This document shows, piece by piece, positions 31,829 through 40,629 of a DNA stretch of 46,616 bases. The stretch's first letter is position 1, and every line of letters starts with the position of its first letter. The stretch lies in contig CAZNTU010000018.1 of the NCBI GenBank assembly GCA_964575975.1, forward strand, positions 1 to 46,616. The letters run 5' to 3'. The stretch is from G963674505 sp964575975. Lineage in GTDB: Bacteria; Desulfobacterota; Desulfobacteria; Desulfobacterales; SKZT01. The notes under the pieces are model-generated. The model saw only the letters and a program-made list of their open reading frames with translations. It had not been told where the DNA came from and made no database searches. The position numbers and the translations under genes are program-made.

Positions 31829-32239
31829 ATGGATCTATACAAAAAAGCACATCTGATCGTTGCGGCAGTCCGCCTGCTCGAACACAAGGACATGAACGCG
31901 CCTTCCATCGAAAAAGTCTGCAAGGAATTGTCCTTTTCCATCGAACAGGGCACTCTGGTCGTTCGACGAATGGTGGACATGGGAATTTTGGACATTACCG
32001 AAGGCGCCTACGGGTCGCGCCTATACCTTCGAAACCACTTGACGCTGGAGGAAATTCCCAAGGGAGAAGCCGAGGACAGATTCGCCGACGAACTCGCGAA
32101 ATTTCAAAACGCCAGAAAAGCTCATTCCAAAAAGATCGAAACCATCAAGGCCGAACAGGCTGCCAAGCGCAAAAACCTGTTTTCCGAAATCGAAAAAAAG
32201 CTCAAAGAGGACCTGGAAAAGACGAAATCGAAAAAATAG
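31829..32239 (+). CDS. Small helical protein with a winged-helix-like start
   Basis: A 136-residue cytoplasmic protein. The first 75 residues (MDLYKKAHLIVAAVRLLEHK, PSIEKVCKELSFSIEQGTLV, RRMVDMGILDI) are laid out like a small winged-helix domain. The rest is a charged coiled coil (KAHSKKIETIKAEQAAKRKN, IEKKLKEDLEKTKSKK). I recall close relatives in Desulfobacterota, annotated hypothetical. No Shine-Dalgarno box is seen before the ATG. It stands alone and converges on a glycosyltransferase gene. A DNA-binding role is possible but only inferred from the fold. Confidence 0.8.
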   Translation: MDLYKKAHLIVAAVRLLEHKDMNAPSIEKVCKELSFSIEQGTLVVRRMVDMGILDITEGAYGSRLYLRNHLTLEEIPKGEAEDRFADELAKFQNARKAHSKKIETIKAEQAAKRKNLFSEIEKKLKEDLEKTKSKK

Positions 32240-32268
32240 AAAGAGCCCTTTGTGGACGAAACTTGGGT

Positions 32269-33333
32269 TCAACGGGCAGATTGCCGACGGGCGTTTTCTA
32301 TTACTGCGTCCACTTCCTTCATCACCATGTCGGGCGTTATTTTTTTCATGCAGTCGATATGGGGACACTCGCGCCTGAAGCAGGGAGCGCAGTGCTTCTC
32401 TATTGTAACGATTCTGTGTCCCTCCCCGTAAGGCCCGGTGCGCCAAGGAGCCGTAGGTCCGAAAAGGGCGATCGTGGGAGTCCCCACGGCCGCTGCAATA
32501 TGCATGGGGCCCGTGTCCGTCGTGACAACGAACTCGACTTTCTCGTATAACGCCGCAAGTTGCCTGAGAGAAGTTTTTCCCGCGAAATTCGCCGCCCGCT
32601 CGGTCATCATGGAAACAATCTCGTCGATTTGTTCCGCGTCGTTTTTCGCGCCCGTGAAACAAACCTTGTATCCTTTTCGGGCGATCCTGTCGGCCGTTTC
32701 CGCAAACAATCCGGGGGCCCACAGCTTCGTTCTCCACCGCGCAACAGGATTTATCGCCGCGATTCTATCGTCGCTGTCCACCCCGCTCCGTTTCAAAAGC
32801 GCGCGAATACTCTCCCTGTCCGAAGATTCGATCGGAAAATCGAACTCGACCTTGGCGGTCGGCACGCCTATGGCCGAAAGAAGCAAGAGATACCGATCGA
32901 CCGCATGATATTCCATGCTCACGGCCGGGATTTTCTCGTTGTAGAAGAGATAGCTGGCCTCGGAATGCTGCATGCCGGGACCGAACCCGATTTTTCTTGC
33001 TCCCCTGGCCAAAAAAACGAGAATTGCGCTTCTGAACAGGCCTTGGAAATCGATTACAAGATCGTATTCGCGGCTCCTGAGCTTTTTGACGAACGCCAAG
33101 ATTTCCTTTGCCGCCGCTGCAAACTCCAATTTCCGGAGTTTCTTCTTCCATCGCTTTCTTTCGCACACCAAGACCGAGTCCAAAGACAGATGCCCCTTTA
33201 CGATCTCGGCCGACGGGTTTTCCGCCAGCCATGTTATGGCCGCGTTCGGAAAACGCCTTCTAAGAGCGTTCAAGGAGGGTAACGTATGGGTTACGTCTCC
33301 GATCGCGCTGGTTTTTACAATGAGGATATTCAT
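32269..33333 (-). CDS. Glycosyltransferase family 9, ADP-heptose:LPS heptosyltransferase-like
   Basis: A 354-residue GT-B glycosyltransferase resembling heptosyltransferase I (WaaC), which adds heptose to the Kdo of the LPS inner core at the inner face of the inner membrane. Start MNILIVKTSAIGDVTHTLP is the family hallmark, followed by YDLVIDFQGLFRSA, GFGPG, NPVARWRTKLW, and the donor-binding TTDTGPMHIAAAVGTPTIAL with FGPTAPWRTGPYG. The C-terminus has a CAPCFRRECPHIDCMKKI cysteine cluster, seen in many members. It is the clearest sign of a Gram-negative outer membrane here. The receiver-domain gene lies 27 bases upstream on the same strand. Confidence 0.93.
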   Translation of the reverse strand: MNILIVKTSAIGDVTHTLPSLNALRRRFPNAAITWLAENPSAEIVKGHLSLDSVLVCERKRWKKKLRKLEFAAAAKEILAFVKKLRSREYDLVIDFQGLFRSAILVFLARGARKIGFGPGMQHSEASYLFYNEKIPAVSMEYHAVDRYLLLLSAIGVPTAKVEFDFPIESSDRESIRALLKRSGVDSDDRIAAINPVARWRTKLWAPGLFAETADRIARKGYKVCFTGAKNDAEQIDEIVSMMTERAANFAGKTSLRQLAALYEKVEFVVTTDTGPMHIAAAVGTPTIALFGPTAPWRTGPYGEGHRIVTIEKHCAPCFRRECPHIDCMKKITPDMVMKEVDAVIENARRQSAR

Positions 33334-33360
33334 AGGATCGCATGTTCCGGAAAAAGACGC

Positions 33361-33735
33361 CTATTTTCTTTCGGGAAAAAATATATGAATTGCGTCGAGA
33401 ATTTCTTTTCGGCTGAAAGGTTTTTCCAATGTTATCTGCGCTCCAAGTTTTTCCGCCAAAAAGAGGTAATCCTTCGGATCGATTCGACCGCCTCCCGAGA
33501 TAGCGATTATTTTTACTTCGGGGAAATCCCGTTTCAGCTCTATTATAGTTTCAATGCCCTCCTTTTCGGGCATGATCAAATCCGTAACGACTAATTCCGC
33601 AGGTGCCTGCCTCATAATTTTCATGGCTATTTTCCCGTCCGGGGCTTCCGCAACTTCGAATCCGGCCGCAGCCAATGTCAACCTCAGCATTTTTCGAATC
33701 TGTGCATCGTCGTCTATAATCAAGATCCGGGGCAT
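33361..33735 (-). CDS. Single-domain response regulator
   Basis: A 124-residue stand-alone receiver domain (CheY/Spo0F type). Acidic pocket IIDDD (residues 6-10), phospho-acceptor Asp52 in VVTDLIMPEKEG, Ser80 in IAISGG, Lys105 in TLEKPFSR. There is no output domain, so it must act by protein contact or as a phosphorelay intermediate. AGAGGTAGAGT precedes the ATG. No kinase is adjacent. The gene for the heptosyltransferase-like enzyme follows after 27 bases, perhaps co-transcribed. Confidence 0.93.
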   Translation of the reverse strand: MPRILIIDDDAQIRKMLRLTLAAAGFEVAEAPDGKIAMKIMRQAPAELVVTDLIMPEKEGIETIIELKRDFPEVKIIAISGGGRIDPKDYLFLAEKLGAQITLEKPFSRKEILDAIHIFFPERK

Positions 33736-33901
33736 ACTCTACCTCTGATTGAATGGGTCCTGCAAATTGCGCACGCCTGTTTCCGTTTCACAAGCCGACC
33801 AATATCTGTTTCGATTTTCTTCATACCTCATTTTCATCGCGCTTAAAACCCCAAAATTGTTCGAATTCGCGCTTCGGATTGTCCAAAGCCAATCTCTCCT
33901 C

Positions 33902-33930
33902 TTGCAAATTTCATTTTTTTCCGTTAAAAA
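33902..33930 (+). promoter_or_regulatory. Possible promoter of the SH3/AMIN gene
   Basis: TTGCAA (33902-33907), a 17-base spacer, and TAAAAA (33925-33930), 31 bases before the ATG at 33961. Confidence 0.4.
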
Positions 33931-33960
33931 ATCTGAAACCGTCAGAAAAGAAGGGATAGC

Positions 33961-34986
33961 ATGAAACCTCTACCAATGAGCCGGCTTTCATACCTTGCGA
34001 TTCATACTGTTTTCTTTCTTTTGTCTTTTTCTTTCGCCTGTCAAATCGATACCGCCAATTGCGGGTCGGTATCCGACCTCGACGATATGTCGCCCGAAAT
34101 ATCCTCCGGTCCCGAGGCCAATCCAATTTTCGACAATGCCGACTCGAACAAAACCGGAGTGGAATTTCTCCCGGAAAACAGAGTAGTGAACCAAGGGCGC
34201 GTCTACAAACAACCTTCTTTGACCTCGAGGATTATCGGTTTCACACAAGACGGGCAGAAGGTCACGACTCTCCTGAAAGAAAAGGACTGGTATGTAATAC
34301 GGTTGTCCGACAACGCTGTAGGATGGGTTCAAAAAGACATATTCGAGCGAAAGGATAACTTTAAGGAGCCGAAAGCGGATTCGAAACCGCCCATTCCGAT
34401 CGATACGCAAAAAGCGGATTCCGAAAAGGAGCTGCTTGTGGTCGTTGCAGCGGCAGGTATCAGAAAAGAACCCGGGCCAAAAAACGATTTGTTTTTTCCA
34501 GTTCGGGACGCCGAAAAATTGACGTTGCTTGAAAGTTTGGACAGTTGGCTGATGGTAAAGCTGGAATCGGGGCAAACGGGTTGGATTCACCGAAACCATG
34601 TCGCGCCCGCACCGGAAGCGGAGTCGGCCAGGAAAAGCGGACCCGCGACGATCGAAGCCATCGGGGGGGACGTATCGGAAGATCGGCAAGAATCGGTCAA
34701 GATCCTGTTAGACCGTTTTTCGCCTCCCGAAACGTTTGTTTTGGAAGGCGAAAATCCCAGAATAGTATGCGATTTCTTTGCCGCGGTCCCGCACCCGGAT
34801 ATCGAACCCGAAATGGTCTTGAAAGGCGACTTCATTTCGAAAATTCGGATAGGCGCCTACGCGGAACCCGAAAAAAAAGTGCGAGTCGTGCTGGATCTTG
34901 TCCCGTCGAAGAATTACGAGGTTCAACAAATATTCTTCGAAAAAGAAAACCTGTATGTCCTTTCGGTCGGGAAGAAAGAGAGTTAA
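33961..34986 (+). CDS. Exported SH3-SH3-AMIN envelope protein
   Basis: A 341-residue protein with a signal sequence (about 1-27, LAIHTVFFLLSFSFAC; a Cys follows but the lipobox is poor). Two bacterial SH3 domains lie at about 68-130 (NQGRVYKQPSLTSRIIGF, DNAVGWVQKDIF) and 158-220 (AAGIRKEPGPKNDLFFPV, GQTGWIHRNHV). An AMIN domain covers about 230-338 (LEGENPRIVCDFFAAVPHPD, KKVRVVLDLVPSKNYEVQQI), a peptidoglycan-binding module also found in AmiC and secretins. It is expected in the periplasm, bound to peptidoglycan. AGAAGGGATAGC is the ribosome binding site. Its stop shares bases with the stop of the convergent U32 gene. Confidence 0.88.
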   Translation: MKPLPMSRLSYLAIHTVFFLLSFSFACQIDTANCGSVSDLDDMSPEISSGPEANPIFDNADSNKTGVEFLPENRVVNQGRVYKQPSLTSRIIGFTQDGQKVTTLLKEKDWYVIRLSDNAVGWVQKDIFERKDNFKEPKADSKPPIPIDTQKADSEKELLVVVAAAGIRKEPGPKNDLFFPVRDAEKLTLLESLDSWLMVKLESGQTGWIHRNHVAPAPEAESARKSGPATIEAIGGDVSEDRQESVKILLDRFSPPETFVLEGENPRIVCDFFAAVPHPDIEPEMVLKGDFISKIRIGAYAEPEKKVRVVLDLVPSKNYEVQQIFFEKENLYVLSVGKKES

Positions 34987-37010
34987 CGCAAACCGATCTC
35001 CCAATTCCACAATCCGGACCGTTTCTTCATGGGAACGTCCCTGGGAACTGGCTCCTTCAAATAAATAAACAGGCAATAGCCCGCCTGGAGCAATTCCCTT
35101 TTTTTTATTCCGAGATCCAATCTCCAATTGGGATAAAGCCAGAATGTCGAGCCGTGCTTTTGCGCCCAGGCGATCTCGCCCTTGGGACTGGAAAACGCTT
35201 TTCCCGGCTCGAGTTCGTCGGCCAGGTTTCTGGAAATACAAAGGGGCCAGTTTCCCCGCAAAACGATACCCATTTGAAGAGGGCTTTTGGAGGGAAGTTG
35301 GAGCAAGTCTTCCTCCCCCAGCTCTGGGCTGGCCACCGCTCCTTTGAATCCCATTTTCTTGGCCGTTTTCAACGCGTAGGAATTGGCCAGGTTGCAAAAG
35401 GGTCCAGCCCATAGATTCAATGCAAGAGGCTTGCTAAAATAGGATATTTGCCAAGGGGCGTTCAGGACGAAATTTTTTCCGCCGCCTTTCACGACACTAT
35501 CCAAGAGCGCCTTGAAATTTTGTTCTTCGTTCGGCCACACCAAGGGAGGGAGCCACCACCAGTAGGTCGAGAGCGACTTTTTCGAAATTTTTTCCGGCAA
35601 CCCTGAATCGAGCCATACTCCCACGCGCCCCGAAGGCGGCGCTTTGGGAATTTTCCGGAAAACCCTCAATTCCTTGTCGAACCCCTTGGCCTTGATTTGT
35701 CTCGGTTCCTTGAATCGAAAAGGAATCGGCTTTTCCTGAGACGTCTCGACCCGAGACAGCTCCTTGCGAACCGTCTCCAGTTGTTCGTTCAACTCCGGAG
35801 CCCTTCGGTCGATGAGAAAAACGGGCGCTCCGCCAACCCTTTTTCGAACGTCTCCAGGATTCGTCTTCAATACCAATCGACCCTTTTTCGGAATCCATTT
35901 CGTGACCTTGTGCAGTGCGTGACCGGGATCGTCCTCGTAGCCTACGCGAAGAAGGTCGCCGGCGAACAACTGTTCGCGGGGAACAAGAATCTGCTGGCCT
36001 CCCGTCCCCTTCAGAATACCGACCAAGAGCCCCGACCCGGTCTGACCTTCCTTCTTTATCGGATTTTGAGGTCTCTGGGGCAAGAAATTGAAATGAGTCC
36101 CCGGCCGGCCAAGACTATAGGCAAGAAGCTCCAACGCCTCCTTCTTTTTCTGAGGATCGGAACCTTCGTCCCGCATAATCCGATACGCTCTTGTCGTATA
36201 ATAGACGTAATGGGGCCCCTTTTTCCGCCCTTCGATTTTCCAGGCTTTTATTTGCGGGATGTCCGACAATACTTTGGCCAAAACGTCAAGACTGAGATCA
36301 AGGCAGGAAAACAGGCGTTCGTCCAAGTCTCCTTGCCGGTAGCGTCTTCTGCACGGTTGAACGCAACGTCCTCTTAGCCCGCTTTTTCCCCCGAGATAAC
36401 TGCTCCAATAGCACCTTCCCGAAACCGCGTAGCACAGAGCGCCATGCACGAAAACCTCCAATCCCGGTCCGTCGGGGCAGGCTTCCGCCACGCTTTTTAT
36501 CTCGTCGATATCAAGCTCTCTGGGAAGGACAACCCGGTCGGCCTTCAAAAATTTCCGGGCGGTCTCCGCGGCTCCTGCCGAACTGACGTTCGCCAGCGTG
36601 GAAAGATGTATCTCGCCCGGGAAGTTCATGGTGCGGGCAATGTGCGAAACCGCGAGATCCTGGACGATCAAGCCGTCCGGATTCACCCGGGTGCGAAGGT
36701 TGTGGACAATTTCGGCTATGGTCGAAAGCTCTCCCGGCTTGACCAGGGAGTTGAGGGCGACGTACACCTTCGCGCCTTTTTCATGGGCGAGGCAAGTCAG
36801 TTTCGCCAAGTCGTCCATTGCGAAATTTTCCGCCTCCATTCGGGCCGAAAAAGCTTTCAATCCGCAATAGACCGCATCCGCTCCGGCTGCCAGGGCGGCC
36901 AAAAAGGAGGCTTCGTTTCCGGTGGGCGACAGGATTTCGGGCTTCGCGCTCGCGTTCCCGTTCATATTCATCGTCTCTTTTTCCGACATAATAGGTTCTT
37001 TCGATTCCAT
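34983..37010 (-). CDS. Peptidase U32 family protein
   Basis: A 675-residue U32 protein. The conserved core (about 22-300) starts EILSPTGNEASFLAALAAGA with DAVYCGLKAFSARMEAENF, then VFVHGALCYAVSGRCYWSSY and GRCVQPCRRRY; the cysteines of this signature are those linked to activity in the family. Relatives in E. coli (RlhA, TrhP) hydroxylate rRNA or tRNA, so RNA modification is more likely than proteolysis. The C-terminal 375 residues, with aromatic-rich segments (TYWWWLPPLVWP), are a variable extension. Alternative ATGs at 36989 and 36971 exist and no strong ribosome binding site decides. It converges on the SH3/AMIN gene with a 4-base stop overlap. Confidence 0.9.
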   Translation of the reverse strand: MESKEPIMSEKETMNMNGNASAKPEILSPTGNEASFLAALAAGADAVYCGLKAFSARMEAENFAMDDLAKLTCLAHEKGAKVYVALNSLVKPGELSTIAEIVHNLRTRVNPDGLIVQDLAVSHIARTMNFPGEIHLSTLANVSSAGAAETARKFLKADRVVLPRELDIDEIKSVAEACPDGPGLEVFVHGALCYAVSGRCYWSSYLGGKSGLRGRCVQPCRRRYRQGDLDERLFSCLDLSLDVLAKVLSDIPQIKAWKIEGRKKGPHYVYYTTRAYRIMRDEGSDPQKKKEALELLAYSLGRPGTHFNFLPQRPQNPIKKEGQTGSGLLVGILKGTGGQQILVPREQLFAGDLLRVGYEDDPGHALHKVTKWIPKKGRLVLKTNPGDVRKRVGGAPVFLIDRRAPELNEQLETVRKELSRVETSQEKPIPFRFKEPRQIKAKGFDKELRVFRKIPKAPPSGRVGVWLDSGLPEKISKKSLSTYWWWLPPLVWPNEEQNFKALLDSVVKGGGKNFVLNAPWQISYFSKPLALNLWAGPFCNLANSYALKTAKKMGFKGAVASPELGEEDLLQLPSKSPLQMGIVLRGNWPLCISRNLADELEPGKAFSSPKGEIAWAQKHGSTFWLYPNWRLDLGIKKRELLQAGYCLFIYLKEPVPRDVPMKKRSGLWNWEIGLR

Positions 37011-37107
37011 TTAAAATTTCATTTCGGCATTATGGTGCTTTAATTTTTCGGAATCAAGGGAAAAACCGGTTGACCAAAATATCCGTTCGATGTTTTATAT
37101 CCCTCCA

Positions 37108-38316
37108 ATGAAACATTCGACGAAATACGATGCGGTGGTGGTCGGGGCCGGTCCGGCGGGTTCCATGCTTGCGTACTGGCTTGCCGAACGCGGGTTCAAG
37201 GTGCTGATAGCCGAGAAAAAAGGATTGCCGAGATACAAGGCTTGCGGAGGAGGCGTCACCCGTCGCGCCATGGACCTTTTTCCCTTTTCCGTCGAACATG
37301 TCGCGGAGGACTTCGTATACGAAGCGCGGCTGTCGTACAAAAACGAACCCGTATTCTCCGAACGCTTCGACGCCCCGATCATCGCAATGGTGACGAGGAA
37401 CAACTTGGACAACTTCCTGGTTGAAAAAGCCGTCGCCGCTGGGGCCGACGTGGCGCCAAACACGACCGTCCGGTCCGTTTCCGGAAAAGCGGGAGATTTG
37501 ATCGTAGAGACTTCGGGCCGAAGTTTTCGCGGGGCGGTCGCGGCGGCCTGCGACGGCGCTTGCGGCCGGGTCTCCAAATCTTTGGGACTGTCCGTTCGGT
37601 GCGAGTTCATGACGGCCGTTGAAGGAGAATTGTATTTCGGCTCCCCTTGGCTCCTTGACATGTATAAAGGTCGCGTGCATTTCGATTTCGGGGTCGTTCC
37701 TCGCGGGTACGGATGGGTGTTCGCCAAGAAGGACCATTTGAGCGTGGGAATCGTTACGTTGGAAAAACGGTTCGACGATTGGAAACGTCGTTTTTTCGAT
37801 TATCTCCGATTGAAAAACCTGACGGGTTTTTCCCGTATTCGCCAGCTGAAAGGCGGCAGGATTCCATATTCGCCCAGTCCAAGGAACGTTTTGGCCAACG
37901 AAAAAGGTCTTGCGGCGGGGGACGCGGCCGGTTTCGCCGACCCTATCACCGGGGAGGGGATATATTACGCTCTGAAATCCGCGGAAGTGGCGTCGCGAAC
38001 GATCGCGGAAAGCCTCGAATCGGGCTTCGACATCATGAACCGCTACACGGAGCGCATGAACCTTTTGCTGGCGCAAGACCTGAAATGGGCGGGCTGCATG
38101 TCGAGAGTCCTCTACTCCGCTCCGCTTCTGACGGAAACGATGCTGAAACGTTTCGGAAAAACAATGGCGGAAAACGAATTGAAAGTCGTCCTCGCCCGCC
38201 AATCCTATACCGACATCAAAAGGAAGTTTTTCAGTCCGTTACATCTCGCGAAAAGACTCCTGGATCGAGCGACTCCGTTCCCGGCCGAATCCATCTATCG
38301 ACACATTCCGGATTGA
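37108..38316 (+). CDS. Geranylgeranyl reductase family flavoprotein
   Basis: A 402-residue FAD-dependent oxidoreductase of the geranylgeranyl reductase (BchP/ChlP-like) family. FAD-binding motif AVVVGAGPAGSMLAYWLAER near the N-terminus, ribose contact IAEKK, the substrate-pocket YKACGGGVT, the conserved RGYGWVFAKKDHLSVGI, and the second FAD motif GLAAGDAAGFADPITGEGI. Such enzymes saturate isoprenoid chains on quinones, chlorophylls or lipids; the substrate here is unknown. ATGs at 37090 and 37108 are both without a clear ribosome binding site; 37108 (MKHSTKYDAVVVG) matches the usual distance to the FAD motif. It is 62 bases upstream of the PAS-LuxR gene. Confidence 0.87.
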   Translation: MKHSTKYDAVVVGAGPAGSMLAYWLAERGFKVLIAEKKGLPRYKACGGGVTRRAMDLFPFSVEHVAEDFVYEARLSYKNEPVFSERFDAPIIAMVTRNNLDNFLVEKAVAAGADVAPNTTVRSVSGKAGDLIVETSGRSFRGAVAAACDGACGRVSKSLGLSVRCEFMTAVEGELYFGSPWLLDMYKGRVHFDFGVVPRGYGWVFAKKDHLSVGIVTLEKRFDDWKRRFFDYLRLKNLTGFSRIRQLKGGRIPYSPSPRNVLANEKGLAAGDAAGFADPITGEGIYYALKSAEVASRTIAESLESGFDIMNRYTERMNLLLAQDLKWAGCMSRVLYSAPLLTETMLKRFGKTMAENELKVVLARQSYTDIKRKFFSPLHLAKRLLDRATPFPAESIYRHIPD

Positions 38317-38378
38317 TTGCTATCATTTCGGTCGAATATCGCCGAAACGTTTCGATCAACCAATCGACGGGGGATACT

Positions 38379-39284
38379 ATGGAAGACGCAAAACAAGTTC
38401 AATACATTCCCGAAAAAAGGCAATCCGGCCTGAACGACCCCTTCGCCAGGACGGTTTTCGATTCGCTGTCCGCTCACATCGCGATTCTCGACCGTCATGG
38501 CGTGATATTGGCCACGAACAGAGCCTGGCAAAGATTCGCCGGCGCGAACGGCATGGAGGGCGATTTCGATTCGGTCGGCTACAATTACATTTCCGTCTGC
38601 GAGGCATCCGCGGGCGAGGACGCCGAGGACGGCCGAAGGGCGGCCGAAGGCATTCGGCAGGTCATCGACGGAGAGACGGAGGAGTTCCTGTTGGATTATC
38701 CCTGCCATTCTCCCGCCGAAAAGCACTGGTTCTACATGAGAGCGATACGGTTTGCCGCCGCGGAATCCGTCAGGGTCATCGTCAGCCACGAGGAAATAAC
38801 CGGCCTGAAACTGGCCGAGGAATCCCTCAAGGAAAACGAAACACTGCTTAAGGAACAAAAGAGGGAACTCGAAGAGGCGAACATCGCCCTCAAAGTGCTG
38901 CTGAAACAAAGGGAGGGAGACCGGATCGAACTGGAAGAGAAAGTGCTATCGAATATAAAGGAACTCGTATTTCCATACCTGGAAAGATTGAAGAATTCCG
39001 ATTTGAAAAAAAGTCAGAAGGCAACTCTCGAAATCGTCGAAAACCATTTGAAAGAAATCGTTTCCCCTTTTCTAAAGCGGCTTTCCGCCTTGAGCACGAT
39101 CCTGACGCCGCAGGAACTTCAAGTCGCCACGTTGATAAAGGACGGCAAGACCGGCAAGGAAATAGGCGACATGCTGAACGTTTCCATCTCCACCGTGAAT
39201 TTCCACCGCAAGAACCTGAGAATGAAATTCGGCTTGAACAACAAACGGATCAACCTCAGGTCCTACCTTATGTCCACGACCTGA
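38379..39284 (+). CDS. PAS domain LuxR-type transcriptional regulator
   Basis: A 301-residue regulator: PAS sensor (about 24-140, FDSLSAHIAILDRHGVILAT, then WFYMRAIRF), a coiled coil (about 145-190, ENETLLKEQKRELEEANIAL), and a C-terminal LuxR/NarL helix-turn-helix (about 240-295: LTPQELQVATLIKDGKTGKE, LNVSISTVNFHRKNLRMKFG). It would sense a small ligand or redox state and bind DNA as a dimer. This layout, with a PAS domain followed by coiled coil and LuxR HTH, is common in Desulfobacterota. The frame is open far upstream within the previous gene, but GGGGG before the ATG at 38379 and the lack of a PAS there fix the start. Confidence 0.9.
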   Translation: MEDAKQVQYIPEKRQSGLNDPFARTVFDSLSAHIAILDRHGVILATNRAWQRFAGANGMEGDFDSVGYNYISVCEASAGEDAEDGRRAAEGIRQVIDGETEEFLLDYPCHSPAEKHWFYMRAIRFAAAESVRVIVSHEEITGLKLAEESLKENETLLKEQKRELEEANIALKVLLKQREGDRIELEEKVLSNIKELVFPYLERLKNSDLKKSQKATLEIVENHLKEIVSPFLKRLSALSTILTPQELQVATLIKDGKTGKEIGDMLNVSISTVNFHRKNLRMKFGLNNKRINLRSYLMSTT

Positions 39285-39291
39285 GGACCGG

Positions 39292-40158
39292 TCACGAACG
39301 CATGAGCAGGATCGAAACCACAGTCAGAGCGACACCCGTCGTTTGCCTGGCATTGGGTTTTTCCCCGTATATCAAGGCGGACAGTGCGATGGCGACGACG
39401 AAATGCATCCCCGCAATCATGGCGACTACGGAAAGCGGACCCGTCTCGAGTGCCTTCAGAAACGAAAAGTATCCCCCGATATTCAAAACGCCCATTGCGA
39501 TTCCCAATCGGAGAGACTCTTTCTTTTTTCCCGCGGCTTTGCCTTTGAAGATCCTTCCTTTGAGAAAGAAGGAAAAGAGGGCCGAAAAGATATAGGTCAG
39601 GCTGATGAACGCGAACTTGTCCACATTGAGGGCCGCGAATTTGCTGGATATGGAGGCGACTGCCCCCGCGAGCAGGGAGATGGATACCAGCGCGAACCCT
39701 TGGCGAGCATTTCCGGAGCCTTTGTAGCCGCCAATGCCGAACCCGCCGCCGGTCAGGATTTTGATCACGGCCAGCGCCAGTATGATTCCCGAAATCTGAA
39801 GCGCGCTCAACCTGTCGCCGAAATAAAAAACGGAAAACAAAACCACAAGAATCACGTTGAGACGAATGAGCGAATAGGCTTCCGCCGCAGGGACGTGCTT
39901 CAACGACTCCATGTGCGCGACCGTCGCCGCAGTAAAACTGGCTGCGTTCACAAACGCCACGGCGACCAGATAAGCGGGCCTTTGCAGTTTCGCGCCTTCC
40001 GCGAGAAAAAGAAGCGTGCTCGCGACCGCCACCGTCGCGAAAAATGCGAAGGTAGTGGCTGCGGTATCGCACTTTTTCTCTGCGGCGGTCTTATACAAAA
40101 ATCGTTGGGCGCTCATCAGCGCGAGAGCGCCCAAAGTCAACAGGTACCAATCGTTCAT
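39292..40158 (-). CDS. EamA/DMT-superfamily transporter
   Basis: A 288-residue inner-membrane protein with about ten helices in two five-helix halves, as in the drug/metabolite transporter superfamily. Signs of the family: SLIRLNVILVVLFSVFYFGD ending the first half and LSVVAMIAGMHFVVAIALSA with IYGEKPNARQTTGVALTVVS ending the second. The substrate is unknown. The frame continues upstream to a TTG at 40239, but that segment lies in the dispersed repeat, so the ATG at 40158 (MNDWYLLTLGALALMSA) is chosen. A promoter in the repeat would start transcription about 46 bases before it. Confidence 0.88.
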   Translation of the reverse strand: MNDWYLLTLGALALMSAQRFLYKTAAEKKCDTAATTFAFFATVAVASTLLFLAEGAKLQRPAYLVAVAFVNAASFTAATVAHMESLKHVPAAEAYSLIRLNVILVVLFSVFYFGDRLSALQISGIILALAVIKILTGGGFGIGGYKGSGNARQGFALVSISLLAGAVASISSKFAALNVDKFAFISLTYIFSALFSFFLKGRIFKGKAAGKKKESLRLGIAMGVLNIGGYFSFLKALETGPLSVVAMIAGMHFVVAIALSALIYGEKPNARQTTGVALTVVSILLMRS

Positions 40159-40186
40159 GAACTCTACCGCATCTTTCGTTCGACCA

Positions 40187-40320
40187 ATTCGTATGGTTTC
40201 GATTTCGGAAAGAATGCCCCCTCCTTTCGACCAAGTCAAGCGCCTTGTCGATTCTGCTTTTCATTTTCCTTCGTTTTCGGCAAATTATAACGATTTGAAA
40301 AAAAAACAAGGCGAGAATTC
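40187..40320. repeat. Dispersed 134-bp repeat, copy 1
   Basis: This segment aligns over its full length with 45653-45790, with two small gaps and clear conservation of blocks such as GAAAGAATGC, AGTCAAGCG, GTCGATT, TGCTTT and CGTTTTCGG. Both copies lie between a minus-strand gene start and a plus-strand gene or leader. It is not coding in either copy. Confidence 0.8.
40211..40239 (-). promoter_or_regulatory. Promoter-like core of repeat copy 1
   Basis: On the minus strand TTGACT (40239-40234), 17 bases, CATTCT (40216-40211). The same boxes at the same spacing occur in copy 2 (45705-45677). It would drive the DMT transporter gene. Confidence 0.45.
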
Positions 40321-40342
40321 CATACGAAATGAGTCGTCTTTA

Positions 40343-40371
40343 TTGACAAAAAGCGAGTCCCTGTTTTAAAT
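40343..40371 (+). promoter_or_regulatory. Promoter of the four-module exported protein gene
   Basis: TTGACA (40343-40348, perfect), 17 bases, TTAAAT (40366-40371). The transcript would have a leader of about 250 bases before the ATG at 40630. Confidence 0.55.
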
Positions 40372-40629
40372 AGACAGAACAAGTTTGTCCGTTTTTTCGC
40401 AACTTGTCCGGCCTTGTCGCTTCCGTAACGGCCGACTTCAAAATCTGAATCGCGGGAATCGGATCTTACGATGACCGTTCTCGTTCCATTGTTCACAGAT
40501 GTGATTGACGACTTTTTTGTTCACACTTCCAGTCGACTCGAGTTTTGAGCAATATGTTTTTTTCAGTGAACAGCTTCGCAATCCATGTTTCAAACAGCTT
40601 TGTTCGGCATCCAAGGAGGAAACTTGAAG
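40372..40629 (+). other. Long untranslated leader
   Basis: About 250 bases follow the promoter before the start codon, with no gene. ACAAGTT (40379-40385) and AACTTGT (40401-40407) form a perfect 7-bp inverted repeat near the expected transcript start. Such a long leader leaves room for regulation by RNA structure or by a bound protein; no riboswitch class is recognised. Confidence 0.4.
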
